From Mycobacterium colombiense (GTDB lineage: Bacteria > Actinomycetota > Actinomycetes > Mycobacteriales > Mycobacteriaceae): a stretch of DNA of 64,000 bases. Position numbers and translations under genes: made by a program. Numbering within the stretch: the stretch's first letter is position 1; every line of letters starts with the position of its first letter. The stretch is taken from NCBI RefSeq assembly GCF_001953985.1, contig NZ_MBEI01000069.1, positions 109,197 to 173,196 of the forward strand. Direction: 5' to 3'. Below the pieces are notes generated by a model that worked only from the letters and a program-made list of their open reading frames with translations, had not been told where the DNA came from and ran no database searches. This document shows, piece after piece, positions 16,636-25,673 of the stretch.

Positions 16636-17541
16636 CTACTTGAGGGTCGCGGTCAGGTAGCCCGACGCCCCGCCGAATGAGGCCAGCTCGTCCTTGGGGA
16701 CCGCGAACCCCTGGGCGGCGAAGGCCTGCTCGGTTGTCCGAATATCGATCCGCCAACCGCGTGCTGCCAGGTATTCGCCGGCGGGATTGCGGTCGCCGGT
16801 GTAGAACAACTCGGCCAGATTGATGTTGGAGCCGATGCGCTGAGACCGCTCGGTCAACTTCTGCGCCCAGTCCGAGGGGATGTCGCGCAGGTCCATGTGT
16901 TCGGTGGCGACCCGGCTGCCCGGCGCCGAAACGGCGACGATGTTGTCGAACAACCGGTCTTGCGCCTCGGGCGGCAGGTACACCAGGAGCCCCTCGGCGC
17001 TCCACGCGGTCGGCTTGTGGGCGTCGAACCCGGCCGCCGCGAGGGCCGACGGCCAGTCGTCGCGCAGGTCGATCGACACGGTGCGGCGCTCCGCGGTGGG
17101 TGTGGCGCCCAGATCGGCCAGAGCGCGTGTCTTGAATTCGATCACCTCGGGCTGGTCGATCTCGTACACGACCGTGCCCGCCGGCCAGGGCAGCCGGTAG
17201 GCCCGGGTGTCCAGGCCGGACGCCAAAATCACGGCCTGCTGGACGCCCGATTCGGCCGCCCGCAGGAAGAAGTCGTCGAAGAACCGGGTGCGCACCGTGA
17301 TCTGCTCCCTCACGGCCTGGCGGTTCAGTAGCGGATCATCGCTGCGGTCAAGCTGGTTGTCGAGGAGCTTGATGAACACATCGCTGCCCACCGCGCGGAC
17401 CAGCGGATCGGCCCAGGGGTCGTTCAGCAGGGCGTCCGGGCCCTGGGACGCGATCGCCCGCTGTGCGGCGACCGCCGTTGCGGTGGCCCCGACGCTGGAC
17501 GCCAGATCCCATGTGTCGTTCTCGGTGCGGGCCACGCCCAT
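16636..17541 (-). CDS. LCMT/PPM1-type SAM-dependent methyltransferase (TIGR00027 family)
   Basis: Methyltransferase of 301 aa in the large mycobacterial family annotated as putative S-adenosyl-L-methionine-dependent methyltransferase. Diagnostic segments are ENDTWDLASSVGATATAVAAQRA, RTRFFDDFFLRA, QAVILASGLDTRAYRL (SAM site), YEIDQPEVIEFK and WSAEGLLVYLPPEAQD. The ATG at 17541 sits right behind GGAGAGGAG. Members occur in many copies per mycobacterial genome, and a second copy lies at 37910. Substrates are mostly unknown; O-methylation of polyketide or lipid products has been shown for a few. Confidence 0.9.
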   Translation of the reverse strand: MGVARTENDTWDLASSVGATATAVAAQRAIASQGPDALLNDPWADPLVRAVGSDVFIKLLDNQLDRSDDPLLNRQAVREQITVRTRFFDDFFLRAAESGVQQAVILASGLDTRAYRLPWPAGTVVYEIDQPEVIEFKTRALADLGATPTAERRTVSIDLRDDWPSALAAAGFDAHKPTAWSAEGLLVYLPPEAQDRLFDNIVAVSAPGSRVATEHMDLRDIPSDWAQKLTERSQRIGSNINLAELFYTGDRNPAGEYLAARGWRIDIRTTEQAFAAQGFAVPKDELASFGGASGYLTATLK

Positions 17542-17692
17542 CTCCTCTCCGCGTTCCGTGCGCATTTAGTTAGCTTATTTAAGCGACTCCCCAACTGTAC
17601 TCCTTGGCGCGCGAGCCATCGGTTCAAGCGGCGCCGGCCGCGCACGCGAGCCCGGGGAATGCCGCGGTAGGGCGGGGGTGTTCGGTGTAGGT

Positions 17693-18115
17693 ATGGCTGA
17701 CGAAATCGAATTGAGCCCGCGGGGCTGGGTGCGCGACCAGACCGAACAGATTTTGAGTCAGGGCACGACCGATGGAGTCGAGGTCTTCGATCGGCCGATC
17801 GTGCTGCTGACCGTCACCGGGGCGAAGTCCGGCAAGTTGCGCTATGTGCCGTTGATGCGGGTCGAGAAGGATGGCCGCTACGTCGTTGTCGCGTCGCACG
17901 GCGGCGCCCCGAAGCACCCGGTTTGGTATTTCAACCTGAAGGCGAATCCTGCGGTCACGCTGCAAGACGGTAACAAGGTCGTCGCGTTGACGGCTCGCGA
18001 GCTCGAGGGAGCCGAGCGCGAGGAGTGGTGGCAACGAGCCGTTGAGGCGTTTCCCCCGTACGCCGAATACGAGACGAAGACGGCGCGACAGATCCCCGTT
18101 TTCGTCCTGGAGTAA
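17693..18115 (+). CDS. Deazaflavin (F420)-dependent nitroreductase family protein
   Basis: Protein of 140 aa in the Ddn/FDOR-A family of split-barrel F420-binding proteins. Typical features are PIVLLTVTGAKSGKLRYVPLMRVEKDGRYVVVASHGGAPKHPVWYFNLKANP, with the KSG and GGAPKHPxWxxNL motifs, and ALTARELEGAEREEWW. These enzymes bind F420H2 and reduce quinones or related substrates at the membrane; Ddn activates pretomanid. ATG 17693 gives the normal family length; GTG 17678 is a less likely longer start. The gene stands alone, convergent to none of its neighbours. Confidence 0.9.
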   Translation: MADEIELSPRGWVRDQTEQILSQGTTDGVEVFDRPIVLLTVTGAKSGKLRYVPLMRVEKDGRYVVVASHGGAPKHPVWYFNLKANPAVTLQDGNKVVALTARELEGAEREEWWQRAVEAFPPYAEYETKTARQIPVFVLE

Positions 18116-18372
18116 CCGTTTTCGGTTGGGTGGCGGACCGCTGGCACTGGGTGCCGAAAAAATTTGCATTCGATATGCACTCGGCTCGTCCGGTTGACCC
18201 CTTGTGCGCTGCCCACCTACCTTCGAACGCGTAGATCAGGCATGTCTCGCCGAACAATGACGTTCAGGTAGATGTAATCGCCTGCGCTGCACGGCTTTAC
18301 GTATTTTAGGCCTGCCGTGACCGGGTGGATATCGAAAAGCCCACCGCCGATGACCAATTCAGGGGAGGGCCA

Positions 18373-19989
18373 GTGCAACACGTGAAACAGCCAGAACCGC
18401 AGGGCATGGAGGATGGCGTTTCGTCTCGGCGCGACCGGGTGCGTGAGGTTCTGCAATACGACCTGCCGGCCTCGTTGGTGGTTTTCCTGGTGGCGCTGCC
18501 GTTGTCGCTCGGGATCGCGATCGCCTCGGACGCGCCGGTTCTCGCCGGACTGATTGCAGCGATTGTCGGGGGAGTCGTCGGTGGATGGCTCGGCGGGTCG
18601 CCGCTGCAGGTCAGTGGCCCGGCGGCCGGGCTGACTGTTGTGGTGGCCCAATTGGTCTCCCAGTTTGGCTGGGCTATCACATGTTTCATCACCGTGATCG
18701 CAGGGATATTACAGGTCCTGTTGGGGCTCAGCCGTATTGCACGCGCCGCCCTGGCGATATCACCTGTGGTGGTGCACGCCATGCTGGCCGGCATCGGCAT
18801 CACGATTGCGCTGCAACAAGTGCATGTGCTGCTGGGCGGCTCCTCGAAGAGCTCGGCCTGGAGCAATGTCACCGGGCTGCCCGCACAGATTATGGGTGCG
18901 CACCGGCCGGGACTTGTCCTGGGTCTCCTCGTGATCGCCATTCTGGTTGCCTGGCGCTGGGTTCCGGCCCGGGTGGCCAAGGTTCCCGGCCCGCTCGTCG
19001 CTATCGTGGCCGTCACGGCCATTTCAGTGATCTTCCCGTTCAACGTATCCCGCATCGTGCTGAATGGCTCAGTGCTCGATGCGCTGCGCCTGCCGTCGGT
19101 GCCGCACGGGAATTGGGGAGCTGTCGTCGTCGCCGTCATCACCGTCACCTTGATCACCAGCGTGCAGAGTCTGCTGACCGCGGTATCGATCGACCGGATG
19201 CACACCGGCGCGCGAACCGACTTCAACCGCGAACTGATCGGGCAGGGCGCGGCGAACATCGCGTCGGGTGCCATCGGCGGGCTTCCCATCGCGGGTGTCA
19301 TCGTGCGCAGCGCCGCCAACGTGAATGCCGGCGCCAAGACGCGCGCCTCGACGATCATGCACGGCGTGTGGATACTGCTGTTCGCCGTACCGTTCGCGGG
19401 ACTCGTCGAAAAGATCCCCACCGCCGCGCTTGCCGGGCTGCTCATCGTCATCGGCATCGAGCTGTTGAAGCCGGCGCACATCGAAACCGCCTTGCGCAAC
19501 GGCGATCTCGCCGTCTACCTGGTGACCGTGGTTTGCGTCGTCTTCCTCAACCTGCTGCACGGCGTCATGATCGGCCTGGCACTGGCCGTCGCCGTGACCG
19601 GATGGCGGGTGGTGCGAGCCAGGATCGAGGCCGAGCCCGTTGGTGACGGGTGGCACGTCGTCGTCGAGGGCGCGTGCACCTTCCTGGCTCTGCCCAGGCT
19701 GACCGGAGTCCTGGCGTCCGTGCCCGAACGCACGTCGGTAACCCTCCACCTGCTCACGAATTATCTCGATCACGCGGCGCACCAGGCGATCAGCGACTGG
19801 CAACGCCGGCACTGTGCTACCGGAGGACAGGTCCATGTCCGTGACACGGTGGACACGGGTGGATCTGACGCCCTGGCCACCAGTGGGCTCATGGAATCGG
19901 TTGGCCCCGCGGGCAAGTCATCGAAGGCCAACCGCCGTAACGTGCATCTGAGTCTGGTCGAGGAGTTGTCCGCGTCAGGGGCCAAGTAA
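18373..19989 (+). CDS. SulP family anion transporter (no carbonic anhydrase domain)
   Basis: SulP/SLC26-type transporter of 538 aa with about 10-12 membrane segments. Family signatures are DLPASLVVFLVALPLSLGIAIAS near the N-terminus and LITSVQSLLTAVSIDRMHTGARTDFNRELIGQGAANIASG in the core. The soluble C-terminal part (about residue 440 on) is STAS-like. Mycobacterial Rv3273 joins a similar transporter to a carbonic anhydrase; that enzyme domain is missing here. Bicarbonate or sulfate are the likely anions. GTG 18373 has AGGGGAGGG just upstream; a longer GTG start at 18325 is possible. Confidence 0.87.
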   Translation: MQHVKQPEPQGMEDGVSSRRDRVREVLQYDLPASLVVFLVALPLSLGIAIASDAPVLAGLIAAIVGGVVGGWLGGSPLQVSGPAAGLTVVVAQLVSQFGWAITCFITVIAGILQVLLGLSRIARAALAISPVVVHAMLAGIGITIALQQVHVLLGGSSKSSAWSNVTGLPAQIMGAHRPGLVLGLLVIAILVAWRWVPARVAKVPGPLVAIVAVTAISVIFPFNVSRIVLNGSVLDALRLPSVPHGNWGAVVVAVITVTLITSVQSLLTAVSIDRMHTGARTDFNRELIGQGAANIASGAIGGLPIAGVIVRSAANVNAGAKTRASTIMHGVWILLFAVPFAGLVEKIPTAALAGLLIVIGIELLKPAHIETALRNGDLAVYLVTVVCVVFLNLLHGVMIGLALAVAVTGWRVVRARIEAEPVGDGWHVVVEGACTFLALPRLTGVLASVPERTSVTLHLLTNYLDHAAHQAISDWQRRHCATGGQVHVRDTVDTGGSDALATSGLMESVGPAGKSSKANRRNVHLSLVEELSASGAK

Positions 19990-20002
19990 CCGGCCGGCGC
20001 GG

Positions 20003-20860
20003 CTACTTCAGATCGGCGGCGACCTGCTCCAAGGCGGCGAGGTGTTCGTCGACATTCGCGAAACCGGCCTTCATGGTGTTCACCGAAAGATGGCTGGCGC
20101 CCGCGGCTTTCCATGCGGCAATGGTGGCGGCGAGCTTGTCGCGGTCTTCGATCCAGCTGACCCGGCCTTCCATTCCGAGGCTTTTCGGGTCGCGACCGGC
20201 CGATTCGGCCGCGCGGTTCACCTGTTCGAGGGCGTGGTCGAGGCCGGGGCCGGGCTCTAGCATCGGAAACCAGCCGTCGCCGAGGCGACCGGCACGTTCG
20301 TACGCGCGATCGGAGGCCGCACCGAACCACACCGGTATCGGGCGCTGGGTGGGCAGCGGGGCCAGGCCGGCCGCGGTCACCGTGTGGTACTTGCCGTTGT
20401 AGGTGACCGACCGTTCGGTCCACAGCTTGCGCATCACCTCGACCTGCTCCTCGGAGCGCCTGCCGCGGTTGGTAAACGACTCTCCGAGCGCCTCGTACTC
20501 AACGGCATTCCAGCCCAATCCAATTCCGAATCTGAAGCGGCCCCCGGTGAGCACATCGACCTCGGCGGCCTGCTTGGCCGCCAACACCGTTTGGCGTTGC
20601 GGCAAGATGATCACCCCGGTGACGAGTTCCAGCGAGGTGACAGCGGCCAGGTAGCCGAACATGACGAACGGCTCATGAAAGGTCGAGTCGATGTCGTAGG
20701 GTCCCTGGAAGCCGTGATGCACGGTCGGGTCGGCGCCGACGACGTGGTCGTAGGCGAGGATGTGAGTGAACCCGAGTTCCTCGACGCGCTGACCGTACGT
20801 GCGGAGGACGGCGGAATCCGAGCCGAGCTCGGTTTGCGGGAAGACGACTCCGATGCGCAT
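20003..20860 (-). CDS. LLM class F420-dependent oxidoreductase
   Basis: Luciferase-like monooxygenase fold protein of 285 aa with the mycobacterial F420-type pattern: MRIGVVFPQTELG, FTHILAYDHVVGADP, LVTGVIILPQRQTVLAAKQAAEVDVLTGGRFRFGIGLGWNAVEYEALG and PIPVWFGAASDRAYERAGRLGDGWFP. It probably oxidises or reduces a small organic substrate using F420 in the cytosol. Start taken at MRIGVVF; a GTG five codons upstream is possible and neither has a good ribosome site. It converges on the SulP gene with a 13-base gap. Confidence 0.88.
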   Translation of the reverse strand: MRIGVVFPQTELGSDSAVLRTYGQRVEELGFTHILAYDHVVGADPTVHHGFQGPYDIDSTFHEPFVMFGYLAAVTSLELVTGVIILPQRQTVLAAKQAAEVDVLTGGRFRFGIGLGWNAVEYEALGESFTNRGRRSEEQVEVMRKLWTERSVTYNGKYHTVTAAGLAPLPTQRPIPVWFGAASDRAYERAGRLGDGWFPMLEPGPGLDHALEQVNRAAESAGRDPKSLGMEGRVSWIEDRDKLAATIAAWKAAGASHLSVNTMKAGFANVDEHLAALEQVAADLK

Positions 20861-21112
20861 TGGTTTTGCAACCACGTCGGATCAGGTTTACTTCCCGTGC
20901 AACGAAAGGCGCGGCGCACCAAGCGGCACGGAAAATGTTTTGGGGGCGGTGTCGTCTTCTGACCTCTGGCGCAAGTGGTCGCTCGAAGCGACGGTTCTGG
21001 TGTGGTACCCGGGGGAATGGCCGACACCGCCGAGCTCATCAACCGCGGCCGTTGGCGGGATATTCCACCGCCGGATGATCGAGTCCGGATCGGCTTCCAG
21101 GATGATGTAGTC

Positions 21113-22078
21113 GTGACGGCGAACAGGGTCAGTGGGGTGCTGGGCGTCGGCGAGATGGAGCCGACGTTCGAACAAGAGTTGGCTGCGCGTTACGCGATTC
21201 CGAAGCTGCCCGACGGACCCGCGCGAACGCAGTTTCTGACCGAGCACGGCGCCGGTGTGCGCGTGCTGGTGACATCGGGATCGCCCGGCGTCGATGCCGC
21301 CACCATCGCGGCGCTGCCGAACCTGGAGGCCATCGTCAACAACGGGGCGGGGGTGGATCTGATCGACTTGGCCGCGGCGAAGCGCCGCGGCATCGGCGTG
21401 AGCAACACTCCCGACGTGCTGTCGGACACGGTCGCCGACACGGCAGTGGGCCTGATCCTGATGACACTGCGCCGATTCGGTGCCGCCGATCGCTACGTGC
21501 GGGCCGGTCGATGGGCACGCGACGGCGCGTTTCCCTATGCCAGAGATGTCAGCGGCCTGCAGGTCGGCATTCTGGGGCTGGGCCGGATCGGTTCGGCGAT
21601 CGCGACCCGGCTGCTCGGATTCGACTGCGCCATCGCCTATCACAACCGCCGCCGCATCGAGGGATCGCCATTCCGCTATGCCGGGTCGCCGGTGGAGCTC
21701 GCCGAGTCGGTCGACGTCCTGGTGATCGCCACCACGGGCGACGCCAACACGCACAAGCTGGTCGACCGTGCGGTGCTGGAGGCGTTGGGTCCCGAGGGTT
21801 ACCTGATCAACATCGCGCGGGGCAGCGTCGTCGACCAGGGCGCGCTGGTGGAATTGCTGGCCGCCGGGGAACTGGCGGGCGCGGGGCTGGACGTCTTCGC
21901 CGAAGAACCGCAGGTACCGGCCGAATTACTTGACCTGGACAACGTGGTGCTTCTCCCGCATATCGGCAGCGCCACCGCGCGGACCCGGCGGGCCATGGCG
22001 CTGCTGGCAATCCGCAACCTCGACAGCTACCTCGACACCGGCGAATTGGTCACACCCGTCCTGCCGCCGCGCCGTTAG
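21113..22078 (+). CDS. D-isomer-specific 2-hydroxyacid dehydrogenase
   Basis: NAD(P)-dependent dehydrogenase of 321 aa, closest in pattern to glyoxylate/hydroxypyruvate or 2-ketogluconate reductases. The nucleotide-binding motif is VGILGLGRIGSAIATRL, the catalytic Arg is in INIARGSVVDQGAL, the Glu in DVFAEEPQVP and the His in VVLLPHIGSATARTR. GTG 21113 (VTANRVSGVLG) gives the usual N-terminus; the frame stays open back to 20975 but that extension lacks family similarity. It could reduce a 2-keto acid such as glyoxylate. It stands alone between divergent and convergent neighbours. Confidence 0.88.
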   Translation: MTANRVSGVLGVGEMEPTFEQELAARYAIPKLPDGPARTQFLTEHGAGVRVLVTSGSPGVDAATIAALPNLEAIVNNGAGVDLIDLAAAKRRGIGVSNTPDVLSDTVADTAVGLILMTLRRFGAADRYVRAGRWARDGAFPYARDVSGLQVGILGLGRIGSAIATRLLGFDCAIAYHNRRRIEGSPFRYAGSPVELAESVDVLVIATTGDANTHKLVDRAVLEALGPEGYLINIARGSVVDQGALVELLAAGELAGAGLDVFAEEPQVPAELLDLDNVVLLPHIGSATARTRRAMALLAIRNLDSYLDTGELVTPVLPPRR

Positions 22079-22160
22079 AGCCTGCTTGAGTGCGGCTCGA
22101 CGCCGTGACCTGGCGATTCGGGACGTCTATTCATCTGTGGCCTAAGCGATACTCGCCGAA

Positions 22161-22188
22161 GGTTATTGCCCCACGCGCATCTGGGTAT
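22161..22188 (+). promoter_or_regulatory. SigF-like promoter before anti-sigma gene
   Basis: GGTTAT (22161-22166), a 16-base spacer, then GGGTAT (22183-22188) closely fits the mycobacterial SigF consensus GGWWT-N16/17-GGGTAY. Transcription would begin a few bases before ATG 22198. An RsbW-like gene behind a SigF-type promoter makes biological sense as feedback. Confidence 0.55.
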
Positions 22189-22197
22189 GCGGCTTTT

Positions 22198-22686
22198 ATG
22201 AGTCCACTACTGCCGGAGACTGCCTCGCCGGTGCGGCTGACGCTTGCCGGCACAGCCCGCCCCGATACGGCGGCGGAGTGGCGGCGGGCGCTGCAACGGT
22301 GGCTGCAGCAAGAGGTGCGCGCGCCGGAAGAAATTCGTGAGGACGTCGTCCTTGGCGTCAACGAGGCGCTGGCGAATTGTGTTGAGCATGCCTACCGCTC
22401 GCAGCGCGAGGCCGGCGCCATGAAACTTCAGGCCAGCTACGACCCCGACGCCGAATCGATCCGGGTTTGCGTCAGCGACCGCGGAAACTGGCGCAAGCCC
22501 TCGTCCAGGCACTCCAGCGACCCGCACGCGTCACGCGGCATCATGCTGATGCACGGCCTCGCCGACCACTGCACCATCCATGCCCGTCCCAACGGCACCA
22601 GCGTCTACCTGGATTACGCGACCGACGCGGAGGCCGCCGGTCACCACCACGTCGAAGTCCCTGGACCGCTTGGGTCAGGCGCCTGA
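22198..22686 (+). CDS. RsbW-like anti-sigma factor / HATPase protein
   Basis: Serine-kinase-type ATPase of 162 aa. The GHKL N-box is NEALANCVEHAY, the G1 region is VCVSDRGNW and the G2 region is SRGIMLMHGLADHC. This is the RsbW/SpoIIAB architecture that binds sigma factors and phosphorylates an anti-anti-sigma partner. No sigma or anti-anti-sigma gene is adjacent. A SigF-like promoter lies directly upstream. The 3' end overlaps the convergent P450 gene by 12 bases. The partner sigma factor, probably SigF or a related one, is inferred. Confidence 0.82.
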   Translation: MSPLLPETASPVRLTLAGTARPDTAAEWRRALQRWLQQEVRAPEEIREDVVLGVNEALANCVEHAYRSQREAGAMKLQASYDPDAESIRVCVSDRGNWRKPSSRHSSDPHASRGIMLMHGLADHCTIHARPNGTSVYLDYATDAEAAGHHHVEVPGPLGSGA

Positions 22687-23892
22687 ACGCGCCGACGGCG
22701 TGAACTTGACCGGCATCTTTTCCAGTCCGCTGACAAAGTTCGCCGGACGCAGCGGCAGCGGATCCTCGGACGCCAGCCGCATATCCGGCAGGCGTTTCAG
22801 CAGGCGCTCGAGCATTATCGACAGCTCTAAGCGCGCCAGCTGATTGCCCAGACAGAAGTGGGTTCCGAACCCGAAGGCCAGATGATTGTTGGGGTATCGG
22901 TCGATGCGGAAGTTCTCCGGATCTTCGAACACCGCCTCATCGAAGTTCGCCGATTCGAACAGCAGGATGATCTTCTCGCCCTGTTTGAGCTGTGCGCCAT
23001 GAAACTCCAGGTCGGCGGTCATGGTTCGGGCCATGTTTTTGACCGGGGCGGTCCACCGCAGCATCTCCTCGATTGCGTTGGGTAGCAGCGCCACGTCGTT
23101 GACCAGCTGCTGGTGCTGTTGAGGGTGCCGCAGGATTTGCGCGGTACCGCCGGACAGCGTGTGCCGAGTGGTCTCGTCGCCGCCGATCAGGAGTAACAGC
23201 ACCTCGGTGACGATCTCGTGGTCGGCCAGCTTTTCGCCGTCCACCTCCGCGTGCACCAACACACTGACCAGGTCGTCGGTGGGATCCGCTTTGCGGGCCG
23301 AGATCATGCCCGTCATGTACTCGGTGTATGCGGCGAATGCATCAACCGACACCTGGAAATCCTCTTGTGCGGTCGTGCTGCTGAGCAAGGTCACCATGTC
23401 GTCGGACCAGCGAAGGAACATCTGGCGCTCCTCCGGAAGCACCCCGAGCATGTCACCGATCACCGCCATGGGAAGCGGCGCGGCGAGGTCCCAGACGAAG
23501 TCGCACTCCCCCCGTTCGCAGACGTTGTCGATGAGCGCATCACACAGCGCCCCGATCGAGTGCTCCCTGTCTTTGACGCGTTTGCGGGTAAAGCCCGCGT
23601 TGACCAGTTTGCGTCGCAGCAGATGCGTGGGGTCGTCCATCGCGATCATCATGGGAGGCGCGTCCTGGTCCGGCCGGATACCGCCGGCGTTGGAGAACAA
23701 CTCCGGCGCACGTTCCGCGTCGATCACCGCCTGGTAGCTCGCCGCGGCCGCCAGGCCATTGCGGTCCCGAAAGACCGGTTCGTTCTCGCGCATCCATTGA
23801 TAGACCGGCCGCGAATCGCCCGCGTAGAAGGCCCCGTCGGTGAGGTCGATGTCGGGCCGCAGCTGGTTGCGCGTATCGATAGTGCTTGGCAC
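22675..23892 (-). CDS. Cytochrome P450, CYP142-like
   Basis: P450 of 405 aa. The I-helix motif is LLLIGGDETTRHTLSGG, the ExxR helix is EEMLRW with NMART, and the haem loop is FGFGTHFCLGNQ with Cys347 as the thiolate ligand. Long stretches match my recollection of M. tuberculosis CYP142A1 (Rv3518c), including VFRDRNGLAAA, ELFSNAGGIRPDQ, LLRRKLVNAGFTRKRVKD and LRPANFVSGLE. CYP142 enzymes oxidise the C26/C27 end of cholesterol side chains. It is transcribed away from a palindromic site at 23935. It overlaps the convergent anti-sigma gene by 12 bases. Confidence 0.9.
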   Translation of the reverse strand: MPSTIDTRNQLRPDIDLTDGAFYAGDSRPVYQWMRENEPVFRDRNGLAAAASYQAVIDAERAPELFSNAGGIRPDQDAPPMMIAMDDPTHLLRRKLVNAGFTRKRVKDREHSIGALCDALIDNVCERGECDFVWDLAAPLPMAVIGDMLGVLPEERQMFLRWSDDMVTLLSSTTAQEDFQVSVDAFAAYTEYMTGMISARKADPTDDLVSVLVHAEVDGEKLADHEIVTEVLLLLIGGDETTRHTLSGGTAQILRHPQQHQQLVNDVALLPNAIEEMLRWTAPVKNMARTMTADLEFHGAQLKQGEKIILLFESANFDEAVFEDPENFRIDRYPNNHLAFGFGTHFCLGNQLARLELSIMLERLLKRLPDMRLASEDPLPLRPANFVSGLEKMPVKFTPSARSGA

Positions 23893-23934
23893 GGTTCACC
23901 CTTCTTCCGCCTGTGCTGACTTACCGTGGACCTT

Positions 23935-23948
23935 ACAGTAGGAACTGT
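23935..23948. promoter_or_regulatory. Inverted repeat ACAGT-N4-ACTGT upstream of P450 gene
   Basis: ACAGT (23935-23939), AGGA, ACTGT (23944-23948) form a perfect 5-4-5 palindrome about 43 bases upstream of the P450 start. On the minus strand TACTGT overlaps it and could be a -10. A second weaker arm pair, GTGG-N6-CCAC, lies at 23947-23960. A repressor site overlapping the promoter is plausible. Confidence 0.4.
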
Positions 23949-24057
23949 GGTATTCCCCACAAAAGGTTTCGGCACGGTCGGTGCCAGGGCCGCTCGTCGG
24001 CGGAACGCCGCATCGACGGGCTCACCCGCCGGGATACGTCAAGCGGTGCAACGCATC

Positions 24058-25416
24058 TCAGATGCCCGCGATCAGTTCCAGATCCTTCAGGGCCGCCTCC
24101 AGGTGGCCGAGCATCCGCTGCAGGTGCGGAACGCTGCGGCGGCATCCGACCAGACCGAAGTCGAGGTTGTCCGCGTTGTTGGTGACGGTGATGTTGACGG
24201 CCTGGCCGTCGAGCGGGATCGACAGCGGATAGTTTCCGTCTAATCGTGCTCCACGCCAATACAATTGGTCGGAGTTCCCGGTTGAAACGTTTGAAATGAC
24301 GATGTTGAACGGCGGTGAGGCCGCGGTCAGGTAGCCGGGGATCAGGCCGAAGAACAATCCGCCGATGTTGAAGGCGGACAGGGCCAGCTGCTGAACCGGA
24401 GGTAGCTGCCAGAACACCTCTTTGGTCTCGCGGATGGACGCGCTGATCGTCTCCAGCCGCTTCGCCGGGTCGTCGAGGTGGGTTGCGAGGTTGCACAGGA
24501 AGGTCCCGACGTTGTTTCCGCCGCGGTCGTCGTCGTCCTTGCGCAGATTCACCGGGACCATGGCGGTCAGGGGTGTGTCCGGAAGGGCGTTCTGATCGAG
24601 CAGGTAGGCGCGCAAAGCCCCGGCGGACATGGCGAGGATGACGTCGTTGATCGTCGTACCGGTGGCCGACTTGACCGCCTTGATGCGCTCCAGCGAGTAG
24701 GACTGGGCCGCTACCCGGCGGGCGCCGCCGATCCGCACATTGAACATCGAGCGCGGCGCCCGGAACGGCAGGGTCAGTTGCTGTTCGAGCAGCGCCGCGC
24801 GCGCGAGCTTGAGCGTGGACGGCGCCAGGGCGAGCGCCGACCCCGCGGTGCGGCCGACCCGGTCGAAGAGCGACGGCTGGTGCCGCCGCCCGCTGCGCTT
24901 ACGCGGCCCCAGGCTCCACGGCACCCGGACCTCGTCGTCGTGCGGATCGGAGGTGAAGGCGCGCTGCACCAGACGTAGCGCCGAGACACCATCCATCAGG
25001 GAGTGGTGATACTTCGTGTAGACCGCATACCGCCCGTCCTGCAGCCCTTCGACCAGGTGCGCCTCCCACAGCGGGCGGTGCCGGTCGAGCAGGCTGCCGT
25101 GCAGCCGCGACGCCAACTCGAGCAGGTCCCGGACGCGTCCGGGTTCGGGAAGAGCCGACCGGCGCAGGTGGTAGTCGAGCTCGACTTCCTTGTCGAAGGA
25201 CCACGCGACGTTGGTCAGACCTCCGAAGAAGGCCGGATGCTTACGGAAGGACGGCTGGATGTCCGTGCACTCGAGCATCGCCTGATATGACTCGCGTACG
25301 AAGTGGGGATCGGCGTCCTCCGGGGGCTCGAAGAGCTGCAGCGAGCCCACGTGCATCGGATGTTCGCGCGACTCGCCGATGAGGAACAACGCGTCCATCG
25401 GTGATATCGGTTCCAT
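24058..25416 (-). CDS. WS/DGAT family wax ester synthase / diacylglycerol acyltransferase
   Basis: Acyltransferase of 452 aa that uses acyl-CoA to make triacylglycerol or wax esters at the membrane. The N-terminus MEPISPMDALFLIGESREHPMHVGSL is typical, the catalytic HHxxxDG motif is HHSLMDG (His137, His138), and the conserved region near the middle includes INDVILAMSAGALRAYL and the later NVGTFLCNLATHLDDP. Start set at MEPISP; an ATG four codons upstream is possible. Mycobacteria have many Tgs paralogues, so exact identity is open. A role in storage lipid made from fatty acids or cholesterol is inferred. Confidence 0.9.
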   Translation of the reverse strand: MEPISPMDALFLIGESREHPMHVGSLQLFEPPEDADPHFVRESYQAMLECTDIQPSFRKHPAFFGGLTNVAWSFDKEVELDYHLRRSALPEPGRVRDLLELASRLHGSLLDRHRPLWEAHLVEGLQDGRYAVYTKYHHSLMDGVSALRLVQRAFTSDPHDDEVRVPWSLGPRKRSGRRHQPSLFDRVGRTAGSALALAPSTLKLARAALLEQQLTLPFRAPRSMFNVRIGGARRVAAQSYSLERIKAVKSATGTTINDVILAMSAGALRAYLLDQNALPDTPLTAMVPVNLRKDDDDRGGNNVGTFLCNLATHLDDPAKRLETISASIRETKEVFWQLPPVQQLALSAFNIGGLFFGLIPGYLTAASPPFNIVISNVSTGNSDQLYWRGARLDGNYPLSIPLDGQAVNITVTNNADNLDFGLVGCRRSVPHLQRMLGHLEAALKDLELIAGI

Positions 25417-25673
25417 AGTCGTTCCCATTCCGTCCGCTGCGCCGTCCGTCCAGCACATGCCCCTTTCGTATTAGCCGCGCGGAGCGATTGCTAATCGCGA
25501 ATGAGCGCTCGGACTCGCGGTCGGTCAGAGCGAGTTGCGTGTGCGTTCGGTTTGGCGGTTTTGGTCGCCCACCGAGCTGTTCCGTCAAACCTTGTGCCAC
25601 GCAAGCACTTTCCGGTGCCACGCGCCGGCGTGAGCTGTTGACCGGAGCGTCGCGCCGAGCCGGAGCGCGGCGG

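Noticed and set aside
18164..18180. TGCAT-N5-ATGCA inverted repeat upstream of the SulP gene
   Set aside because: Five-base arms only, about 190 bases from the start codon, with no -10 beside it. Chance occurrence is likely.
24000..24060. Possible attachment site or insertion-sequence edge near the WS/DGAT gene end
   Set aside because: No inverted or direct repeats, no transposase or integrase nearby, and codon use does not change across the region.
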